From the NCBI GenBank assembly GCA_034436295.1, contig DAOTVT010000023.1, positions 1-12,050 of the forward strand: 12,050 nt of DNA, read 5' to 3'. Both the position numbers and the translations under genes were made by a program. Within the stretch, counting starts at the first letter, position 1. Each line of letters begins with the position of its first letter. Source of the DNA: DTLA01 sp034436295 (lineage in GTDB: Bacteria > Chloroflexota > Anaerolineae > DTLA01). This document shows positions 6,114 through 12,050 of the stretch, one piece after another. The notes below the pieces were generated by a model that was not told the DNA's origin, ran no database searches, and was given only the letters and a program-made list of their open reading frames with translations.

Positions 6114-6835
6114 CGCTGCAAGTGGAAAGCATGCTCCTGCGGATGCAGGAGGACCTGGCCCGCGCGTTGAGCAAACCGCTGCACGAACGCCGCTGGGGCA
6201 TGGTCATTGACCTCAAGAAGTGCGTAGGCTGCAATGCCTGCACCGTCGCCTGCAAGGCCGAGAATAAGACGCCGCCGGGGGTGTCCTATCACGTGGTCAT
6301 AGACGAAGAGATAGGCCGATACCCCAACGTTACCCGTCGGTTCCTCCCCAGGCCCTGCATGCAGTGCGAGCACCCTCCATGCACGCGCGTGTGCCCTGTT
6401 GGCGCCACCTACTCCCGGCCCGACGGCGTGGTTGTCATCAACTACGACGTGTGCATCGGCTGTCGGTATTGCCTGGCGGCCTGCCCCTATGGGGCACGTA
6501 CCTTTGACTTCGGCGACTTCTACACCGCCGGGCACACGCCCGTAACGGCCCCTTACGACACGGCACCCAGTTTTGAGTACGGACGCGAGCACAGTCGCAC
6601 TCCCGACAACCTCCACGAGTCGCCCATCGGCAACGCGCGCAAGTGCACCTTCTGCCTGCATCGCCTGGACAAGGGGCTGTTGCCCGCGTGCATCACCACC
6701 TGCGTGGGTGGGGCACGCGTCTTCGGAGACCTGAAAGACCCCGCGAGCCTGGCAACCCAGGCTGCCTCGTCTCCCAGGGTCATGCGGCTGAAAGAAGAAC
6801 TGGGCACCGAACCCAGCGTATACTACCTGCTATAA
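6104..6835 (+). CDS. ferredoxin-like electron-transfer subunit with four [4Fe-4S] clusters (TtrB/SrdB/PhsB type)
   Basis: This 243-residue iron-sulfur subunit should carry electrons from the NrfD-type membrane subunit to the molybdenum subunit. Sixteen cysteines fall into four groups: 40/43/46/50, 85/88/93/97, 117/120/123/127 and 181/184/196/200, enough for four cubane clusters as in DmsB, PhsB and TtrB. LHERRWGMVIDLKKC precedes the first cluster, and GGARVFGDLKDP plus a VYYLL terminus recall TtrB. The start ATG at 6104 has AAGGAG at 6091-6096, seven bases upstream, and lies ten bases inside mobA's end; the longer open frame upstream is mobA read out of frame. There is no Tat signal, so it probably crosses the membrane bound to the Tat-exported A subunit. 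Cys127 and Cys181 are 53 residues apart, an insertion compared with short members of the family. Confidence 0.92.
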   Translation: MPVALQVESMLLRMQEDLARALSKPLHERRWGMVIDLKKCVGCNACTVACKAENKTPPGVSYHVVIDEEIGRYPNVTRRFLPRPCMQCEHPPCTRVCPVGATYSRPDGVVVINYDVCIGCRYCLAACPYGARTFDFGDFYTAGHTPVTAPYDTAPSFEYGREHSRTPDNLHESPIGNARKCTFCLHRLDKGLLPACITTCVGGARVFGDLKDPASLATQAASSPRVMRLKEELGTEPSVYYLL

Positions 6836-6847
6836 GGGAGGTGCGTG

Positions 6848-8077
6848 ATGAGCAAACGACTGTGGTTGGTTCTGGGCATCGGAGTCCTCGCGCTGGCCCT
6901 GGGCATCGTGGGCATGTTGGACCGCCTGCGATTCGGCCTCTTGCATGTGGGGTATGGCTCGCCTGTGCCCTGGGCACTCTGGGTCGTTTTCTACATCTAC
7001 TTCATCGGCCTCTCGGCGGGAGCATTCCTCATCTCCTCGCTGGTTTACGTCTTCCGGATGAAACAGTTTGAGCCGGTGGGGCGCATCGCGGTTTTCACCG
7101 CCCTCATCGCCCTGATCGCGGCCCTGCTGTTCATCTGGATGGACCTGGGTCGCATGGAACGCTTCCTGGAAGTCTTCTACCGCCCGCATTTCGGTTCACC
7201 GCTTGCCTGGATCGTCTGGCTCTACACGGCCTACTTGCTCCTCCTGCTAGCAGAAGCCTGGCTGCTCATGCGGCGCAGTTTCGCCCACGGAGCGACCAAT
7301 CCGGGGCTGAAGGGCAAACTGTACCGAATCCTGGCGCTGGGCACAAAGGATGACCCGTCCAAGGTGGCAGGTGATCTCCGAATCGTGCGCGTATTGGGGA
7401 GCATCGGGGTCCCTCTAGCCATCGCTTTCCACGGTGGCACCGGGACGGTGTTCGCCGTTACGGTAGCCCGCGCCTATTGGTACACCGGCCTGTTCCCGCT
7501 GCTGTTCCTGGTCTCTGCGCTGGCGTCCGGCGGCGCGCTCCTCACGGCGGTCGCCGCCTTTGTCGTGCGCAACGGCTATGCTAAACATAAGGAGACCGTG
7601 CTGGCGCTGGGGCGCTTGCTCCTGGGGTTGATCTTGCTTGAGGTCCTGATGGAAGTCGCCGAGTTCCTAGTCAGCCTGTACGGCACAGCCCCTTCGCACT
7701 TCATCCCTATCCACGAGCAACTGTTCGGCCCCAACTGGTGGATCTTCTGGATTCTGGGGCTTGGGTTTGCCGTGGGCCTTCCCGCACTCGTCCTGGTCAG
7801 TGTCGGGCGGCGTAGCCCTCTGGCAGTTGGACTGGCAGCGCTCGTATCCACCATCGGCTTTATCGGCATCCGGTGGAACATCGTGCTGCCCGGATTTGCC
7901 GTAGCCGAACTGCCAGGCATAGAAAGGGCGTTTATTGAGCCGCACCTCAACTATATCGCTAGGTATGTACCCACGACAATGGAATGGCTAGTCTCGGCAT
8001 TCGCCATCGGCATCGCTCTGATCCTGTTCGCCATCGGTTTTGGCCTGCTGCCGCTGGAAGCAGAGGCCCACGCATGA
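6848..8077 (+). CDS. NrfD/PsrC-family membrane subunit (quinol-oxidising, TtrC/SrdC position)
   Basis: This 409-residue protein has roughly ten hydrophobic helices (near 5-24, 41-65, 75-96, 110-133, 180-205, 210-235, 245-268, 285-310, 315-335 and 360-382). Family-typical segments include FYIYFIGLSAGAFLISSLVY, IWMDLGRMERF with a following FGSPLAW, and the conserved AFHGGTGTVF. NrfD-type subunits bind menaquinol and pass its electrons to the four-cluster subunit, anchoring the complex to the membrane; they hold no heme. With about ten helices it is longer than the eight-helix PsrC type. GGGAGG at 6836-6841 is placed six bases before the ATG at 6848; the adjacent GTG at 6845 is too close. The gene follows the B subunit by twelve bases, and a 35-base gap separates it from the A subunit. 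Confidence 0.9.
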   Translation: MSKRLWLVLGIGVLALALGIVGMLDRLRFGLLHVGYGSPVPWALWVVFYIYFIGLSAGAFLISSLVYVFRMKQFEPVGRIAVFTALIALIAALLFIWMDLGRMERFLEVFYRPHFGSPLAWIVWLYTAYLLLLLAEAWLLMRRSFAHGATNPGLKGKLYRILALGTKDDPSKVAGDLRIVRVLGSIGVPLAIAFHGGTGTVFAVTVARAYWYTGLFPLLFLVSALASGGALLTAVAAFVVRNGYAKHKETVLALGRLLLGLILLEVLMEVAEFLVSLYGTAPSHFIPIHEQLFGPNWWIFWILGLGFAVGLPALVLVSVGRRSPLAVGLAALVSTIGFIGIRWNIVLPGFAVAELPGIERAFIEPHLNYIARYVPTTMEWLVSAFAIGIALILFAIGFGLLPLEAEAHA

Positions 8078-8112
8078 CGCGACCCGCGATCCTCAACTTG
8101 TGGAGGTAAACC

Positions 8113-11100
8113 ATGGAATCCACCCGACGCGATTTCCTGAAAACAGCGGCGTTCTTGGGCGGCACCGTCGTCTTCACCGAGGTTATCTCGCCCTTACTAG
8201 GGCCGCGCAACCGGGTAGCGGCGGCTACCTTGCTGGGCGGCAACGATTACCCCTTTGACCGGCCCGAGACGCAACTCTACACAGCCTGCCTGCAATGCCA
8301 CAATGCCTGCGCCATCAAGGTGAAGATTCACAACGGCGTCGCCGTCAAGATTGATGGCAACCCGTATAGCCCGATGACCATGCTGCCGCAGATTGAGTAC
8401 GGCGCATCGCCCAGGGATGCCGCACGGGTAGATGGCAAACTTTGTCCCAAGGGCCAGGCCGGTGTGCAGACGCTGTATGACCCCTATCGCATCGTCAAGG
8501 TGCTCAAACGAGCCGGCAAGCGCGGAGAGGGCAAATGGATAACCATCCCATTTGAACAGGCCATCAACGAGATCGTCAACGGCGGCAATCTCTTCGGCGA
8601 GGGCAATGTCCCGGGTTTGAAGGACATCTACGTCCTGAGAGACGCCGCGCTCGCCAAAGACCTTGCCACGGATGCGGCGGCCGTAGCCGCGAAGAAGATG
8701 ACGTTGGACGAGTTCAAGGCCAAACACAAGGAACATCTGGACTTGCTCATTGATCCCGACCATCCTGACCTGGGGCCGAAGAACAATCAACTCGTCTTCA
8801 TGGCCGGGCGCATTGAGCACGGACGTGTAGAATTCGCCAAGCGCTGGCTCAACAATGCCTTCGGCTCTCCCAATTACTTTGAGCACACCACAATCTGCGA
8901 GCAGTCGCACCACATCGCCTACGCGCGGATGACGGACCAGTGGTCTGGGGGCAAGTGGAGCGGCGGCAAAACTCACTTGAAACCGGACGCACTGAACGCG
9001 CGTTTCATCATCTACTTCGGCACCAGCCCCTTTGAGGCCAATTTCGGCCCCACCAACATGGTGGAGCGCATCACCGCCGGCCTGGCCGATGGAAGGCTCA
9101 AGATCGCCGTGGTGGACCCCCGCCTGTCCAAAACCGCGGCGAAAGCATGGAAGTGGGTACCCATTCGGCCTGGCACGGATGCCGCGCTCGCCCTCGGGAT
9201 GATCCGCTGGATTCTGGACAATCAGCGTTACGACGCCGCGTTCCTGTCGGCGGCCAACAAAGCCGCTGCCAAAGCCGCCGGCGAAACGACCTGGACCAAT
9301 GCAACCTACCTGGTGCGTGTGGAAAAAGACGGGCCCGGTGCGCTGTTGCGCGGCTCTGAAGCAGGCCTCGTGAACAAGAGCGAAGAAGAGAAGGACGGCA
9401 AGAAAGTTACGACTTACGTAACGCCGGACGGAAGCGCCGTCTTCACCGAGGATCCCTTCGTTGTCAGTGTCGGTGGCGCGCTTGTGCCGGTAAACCCATA
9501 CGACGACAAAAACTCGGTCGTGGGTGACCTGCTGGCGACAGCGACGGCGGGTGAAGTGCCCGTCAAGACCGCCTTCCAGTTGCTCAGAGAGTTGGTGTCC
9601 GAGAAAAGCGTGGAAGAATGGGCGGCGGCGGCCGGCGTCAGCGCGAACGACATCGTGATCCTGGCGCGAGAATTCACGAGTTACGGCAAGCAAGCGGCCG
9701 CCGAACTATACCGTGGCGCAGTGCAGCACACCAACGGCTACTACAACGCGCAAGCGATCATCACGTTGAACCTCCTCATCGGCAACGTGGACTGGACGGG
9801 CGGGCTGGGCCCCGGCGGCGGGCATTGGCATGAGATCGGCGATAAACCCGGACAGCCGTTCCCGGTGGGGCCAGGGCTGCACCCCGGCAAACTGACCGCG
9901 TTCGGCGTGAAACTGACACGCGAGGGGAGCAAGTACGACGCCTCTACCCTGTTCACGGGCTTCCCCGCCAAGCGCCCCTGGTACCCGTTCAGCGGCAGCG
10001 TCTGGCAAGAGGTGCTGCCCTCCGCCGCAGAGGGCTATCCCTATCCGATCAAGGCGCTTTTCCTGCACATGGGCGCCTCTGTCTACACGACGCCGGCGGG
10101 CAATCAGCAGGTGGAGATCTTGAAAGACCCCACGAAGATCCCGCTCTTCTTTGCCTGCGACATCGTCATCGGCGAGCAGTCTATGTACGCCGACTATATC
10201 TTCCCCGACACGACATACTTTGAGCGGTTTGAGTCCACGCCCCACGCCAGTCCCGACATCCAGCAGAAGCACAGCCAGGTTCGCACCCCAGTCGTCGCCC
10301 CTATCCCCGAAACGGTCAAAGTCTTCGGCGAAGAGATGCCCATCAACATGGAAGCCATCATGCTTGCCATCGCCGAGAAGTTGAGCCTGCCCGGCTACGG
10401 CCCCGACGGCTTTGACAAAGGCCTGGGATTCACCAAGCAGGAAGACTGGTACCTAAAACTGATCGCCAACATTGCCTGGGGCGACAAGGATGGCGACAGC
10501 GTGCCCGAGGCGTCGGACGAGGAACTCGCGCTCTTCCGGCAGGCGCGACGGCACCTGCCCAAGAGCGTCTTTGACGAGGCGCGGTGGAAACAGGCCCTGG
10601 GCGACGACGACAGTCTATGGCGCAAAGTTGTGTACGTGATCAACCGCGGCGGGCGCTTTGAGGCGTGGGACAAGGGCTATGCCGGCGCAAAACTGGGACA
10701 TCCCTTCGGCAACCTATTCAGCCTGTACGTGGAAAATGTGGCCAAGGCCAAGAACTCCATGACCGGTACGCGGTTTTCCGGCTTGCCGATCTTTGAGCCG
10801 ATCCGCGACTCTATGGGGAAGGAAATCAAGGACGATGGCTTCGACCTACAGTTGATCACTTGGAAAGAAGTCTTCGCCACCCAGTCCCGCACCCCAGGGA
10901 ACTACTGGACACAGGGCGGCGCCCTCCTGCCCGAAAACTACATCTTGCTCAACGCGCAGGATGCTGAGCGCCTTGGCCTCCGCGACGGCGACGCAGCCAG
11001 ACTCGTCTCAAAGAGCAATCCCGACGGTCTCTGGGACCTCGGCAATGGGCGCAAAGAGGCGATGGTCGGGAAAGTTCGGATCGTTCAGGGGATTCGCCCG

Positions 11101-11322
11101 GGCGTCGTCGGCGTATCCTTCCACTATGGCCACTGGGCGTACGGTGCGACCGATGTCGTCGTAGACGGCTTGACCATCAAAGCCGACCCACGTCGGGGGC
11201 GCGGCCTGAACCCCAACGCAGCCATGCGCGCGGATGGCGCCGTGAAAGCCGTTTGCTTGTCGGACCCCATTGGCGGCAGCGCGAGTTTCTACGACACTTG
11301 GGTAAAGGTACAAAGGGTATAG
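8113..11322 (+). CDS. Tat-exported molybdopterin oxidoreductase catalytic subunit (TtrA/SrdA/ArrA-like)
   Basis: This 1069-residue enzyme of the DMSO-reductase superfamily probably reduces an oxyanion outside the cytoplasm. The N-terminus carries a Tat signal, STRRDFLKTAAFLGG at 3-17. A [4Fe-4S] site follows with Cys59, Cys62, Cys66 and Cys111, and Lys113 after the last cysteine. The likely molybdenum ligand is Cys262 in HTTICEQSHH; a cysteine there is typical of the polysulfide/tetrathionate/arsenate branch, not of nitrate or DMSO reductases. VVDPRLSKTAAKA and the glycine-rich GGLGPGGGHWH are cofactor-contact regions. The dinucleotide-binding domain fills about residues 905-1069 and ends with DPIGGSASFYDTWVKVQ. 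Length agrees with TtrA and SrdA, longer than ArrA or PsrA. GGAGGT at 8102-8107 precedes the ATG. B-C-A gene order favours tetrathionate or selenate reductase, but substrate is unproven. No TorD-type chaperone gene is present here. Confidence 0.9.
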   Translation: MESTRRDFLKTAAFLGGTVVFTEVISPLLGPRNRVAAATLLGGNDYPFDRPETQLYTACLQCHNACAIKVKIHNGVAVKIDGNPYSPMTMLPQIEYGASPRDAARVDGKLCPKGQAGVQTLYDPYRIVKVLKRAGKRGEGKWITIPFEQAINEIVNGGNLFGEGNVPGLKDIYVLRDAALAKDLATDAAAVAAKKMTLDEFKAKHKEHLDLLIDPDHPDLGPKNNQLVFMAGRIEHGRVEFAKRWLNNAFGSPNYFEHTTICEQSHHIAYARMTDQWSGGKWSGGKTHLKPDALNARFIIYFGTSPFEANFGPTNMVERITAGLADGRLKIAVVDPRLSKTAAKAWKWVPIRPGTDAALALGMIRWILDNQRYDAAFLSAANKAAAKAAGETTWTNATYLVRVEKDGPGALLRGSEAGLVNKSEEEKDGKKVTTYVTPDGSAVFTEDPFVVSVGGALVPVNPYDDKNSVVGDLLATATAGEVPVKTAFQLLRELVSEKSVEEWAAAAGVSANDIVILAREFTSYGKQAAAELYRGAVQHTNGYYNAQAIITLNLLIGNVDWTGGLGPGGGHWHEIGDKPGQPFPVGPGLHPGKLTAFGVKLTREGSKYDASTLFTGFPAKRPWYPFSGSVWQEVLPSAAEGYPYPIKALFLHMGASVYTTPAGNQQVEILKDPTKIPLFFACDIVIGEQSMYADYIFPDTTYFERFESTPHASPDIQQKHSQVRTPVVAPIPETVKVFGEEMPINMEAIMLAIAEKLSLPGYGPDGFDKGLGFTKQEDWYLKLIANIAWGDKDGDSVPEASDEELALFRQARRHLPKSVFDEARWKQALGDDDSLWRKVVYVINRGGRFEAWDKGYAGAKLGHPFGNLFSLYVENVAKAKNSMTGTRFSGLPIFEPIRDSMGKEIKDDGFDLQLITWKEVFATQSRTPGNYWTQGGALLPENYILLNAQDAERLGLRDGDAARLVSKSNPDGLWDLGNGRKEAMVGKVRIVQGIRPGVVGVSFHYGHWAYGATDVVVDGLTIKADPRRGRGLNPNAAMRADGAVKAVCLSDPIGGSASFYDTWVKVQRV

Positions 11323-11345
11323 CCCGGGCGCGAACTCGGGCTTTT
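11321..11345 (+). terminator. intrinsic terminator of the reductase operon
   Basis: AGCCCGGG at 11321-11328 pairs with CTCGGGCT at 11335-11342 (eight pairs, one G-U) around a six-base CGCGAA loop. The T run TTTT at 11342-11345 overlaps the end of the stem. The stem begins inside the stop codon of the catalytic subunit gene. It is a good rho-independent terminator with a short T tract. Confidence 0.75.
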
Positions 11346-11733
11346 CCGGGGGCGAGGGGGGTCATGACGTAGAGCCTCCTCGCCCCTCGGAGGAGAACCG
11401 GCGACTCCGTGCGTATCAGGTCAGAAGCCGACCTGGCCCATGTTGCGCTGACCACGTGTCCTTGGTTACCTATCTCATCCGCAGGTCTAGTCGGCCTTGC
11501 AGCACCTGACCGAATGCGACAACATCCCACAAACCGAGTGTCGTGCTCCAGAAAAACGCGATCCCCGTAGGAGTTGACAACCACCATGCCAGCCTTCCTG
11601 AAACGCCTGTTGGTATGCCTAGGGAGCGCTCTCTGAACTGGACCAGGCCAACCTCCCTCACGCGCTCGCGTGCCTTCCGCCGCCATTGGCGTCGCAGGTT
11701 CGGGACCGACAAGTGAGTGACTCGCATCCCTGA
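11346..11733. other. region with no supportable gene
   Basis: I find no convincing gene on either strand between the terminator and the open frame near the right edge. The longest minus-strand frame (11177-11920) runs antisense into the reductase gene, is rich in arginine and resembles nothing I know. A second minus frame (11470-11799) is equally anonymous. + strand frames are broken by stops. Just after the terminator, GGGGCGAGG at 11349-11357 and CCTCGCCCC at 11378-11386 form a nine-base perfect inverted repeat with a 20-base loop, possibly a second transcription stop. The stretch may be degraded coding DNA, but no family is recognisable. Confidence 0.5.
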
Positions 11734-12050
11734 GCAAACCATCAACCTCATCCGCCAGTTGGTGGGTTGCATCATACCTACTCCCGCGTCGCCACCCAAC
11801 TGACCGGTCTTGACCAGATCTCGGCAACAGAAAACGCCACCAGCGACGCTGGTGGGGTGATTGTAACCGCTCGGCAGTCTCCCAAAAGGGTACGCGCCGC
11901 CGCGTTGATCGTCCCATCAACTGCCTCTCCTGTCAATCTGCGCCGGTCTCAGCACCCAAAGTGGATTGGCGCCATTCGCGGTTACAACACCGATGGAACT
12001 ACGCCCACCCCCTACCGCTTTACAGGCCAGCGCGAAGAGGCTACAATAGG
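11734..12050 (+). CDS. RHS/YD-repeat core domain coding sequence, partial (runs off right edge)
   Basis: The frame starting at 11734 stays open to the right edge (105 codons) after a TGA at 11731-11733. Its last part, from about 11971, reads GYNTDGTTPTPYRFTGQREE (through position 12039), the conserved start of the RHS-repeat-associated core domain, usually followed by a G-L-Y-x-Y-x-A-R-x-Y-D motif. Such domains occur in large secreted or surface RHS and YD-repeat proteins, including polymorphic toxins. Upstream of 11971 the frame is only loosely RHS-like (SDAGGVIVTARQ near 11848) and has no ATG; a TTG lies at 11767 without a good ribosome-binding site. The piece may therefore be an orphan core fragment, a frameshifted gene, or a displaced C-terminal end. 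Only the last ~27 codons are firmly supported. Confidence 0.5.
11837..11855. repeat. perfect 8-bp inverted repeat (hairpin)
   Basis: CCACCAGC at 11837-11844 and GCTGGTGG at 11848-11855 form a perfect stem with a GAC loop. Read on the minus strand the stem is followed by CGTTTTCTGTT, so it could act as an intrinsic terminator for a minus-strand transcript entering from the right. On the + strand it lies inside the open frame that leads to the RHS-like peptide. Its role is uncertain. Confidence 0.4.

Noticed and set aside
8197..9693. 498-codon open frame on the minus strand
   Set aside because: It is entirely antisense to the molybdoenzyme gene, whose frame is full of family motifs. Long antisense frames are expected at this GC content.
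11177..11920. 247-codon open frame on the minus strand
   Set aside because: It overlaps the reductase gene's 3' end in antisense, crosses its terminator, is arginine-rich like a GC-rich shadow frame, and shows no recognisable motif or ribosome-binding site.
12019..12047. TTTACA and TACAAT with a perfect 17-base spacer, resembling a promoter at the right edge
   Set aside because: These bases lie in the middle of the RHS-core reading frame (YRFTGQREEATI) and are explained by the codons. The shared string GGCTACAATAG with 4132-4142 is then coincidence.
1..12050. CRISPR arrays, tRNA or rRNA genes
   Set aside because: I saw no regularly spaced direct repeats and no tRNA-like cloverleaf or rRNA sequence anywhere in the window.

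Overview
The window is GC-rich bacterial DNA. All recognisable complete genes are on the + strand. It looks like a chromosomal locus for anaerobic respiration with a molybdenum enzyme. The host is probably a member of the Chloroflexota or a similar deep-branching, largely anaerobic bacterium. That guess rests on the style of the NarL-type sensor kinase, the MOT1-type molybdate transporter and an RHS-core peptide at the right edge. It is an impression from sequence style, not a demonstrated placement.

Layout. (1) 1-340: the C-terminal end of an IS5-family transposase, cut by the window edge. (2) 378-4011: a three-gene sensing operon behind a near-consensus sigma70 promoter. It encodes a PhnD-type substrate-binding lipoprotein, a membrane histidine kinase (Cache-like sensor, HAMP, cysteine-rich GAF, HisKA_3/HATPase) and a NarL/FixJ-type response regulator. 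The three reading frames are joined by two ATGA overlaps. (3) 4012-4209: a regulatory gap with a candidate inverted-repeat operator, a weak promoter and a leader that can fold in two alternative ways. (4) 4210-11322: a five-gene operon. It encodes a MOT1-type molybdate transporter, MobA, a four-cluster ferredoxin-like subunit, an NrfD/PsrC-type quinol-oxidising membrane subunit and a 1069-residue Tat-exported molybdopterin oxidoreductase. A hairpin terminator at 11321-11345 closes it. (5) 11346-12050: about 600 bases with no gene I can support, then the start of an RHS-repeat core coding sequence running off the right edge.

How the parts fit. The order B (Fe-S), C (NrfD), A (Mo catalytic) next to a two-component system with a PhnD-like sensor part matches the tetrathionate reductase locus (ttrS-ttrR, ttrBCA). 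The Bacillus selenate reductase operon srdBCA has the same B-C-A order. The likely logic is as follows. The lipoprotein binds an oxyanion outside the membrane, and the kinase and regulator switch on the second operon. MOT1 brings in molybdate and MobA makes the guanine-dinucleotide form of the cofactor. The A-B-C complex then passes electrons from menaquinol to the oxyanion. Tetrathionate, selenate and arsenate are all possible substrates, and the sequence alone does not decide between them. Points of interest are the separation of the PhnD sensor from the kinase, a GAF domain with ten cysteines, a B subunit without its own Tat signal and with a long insertion, and the structured leader of the molybdate transporter gene.
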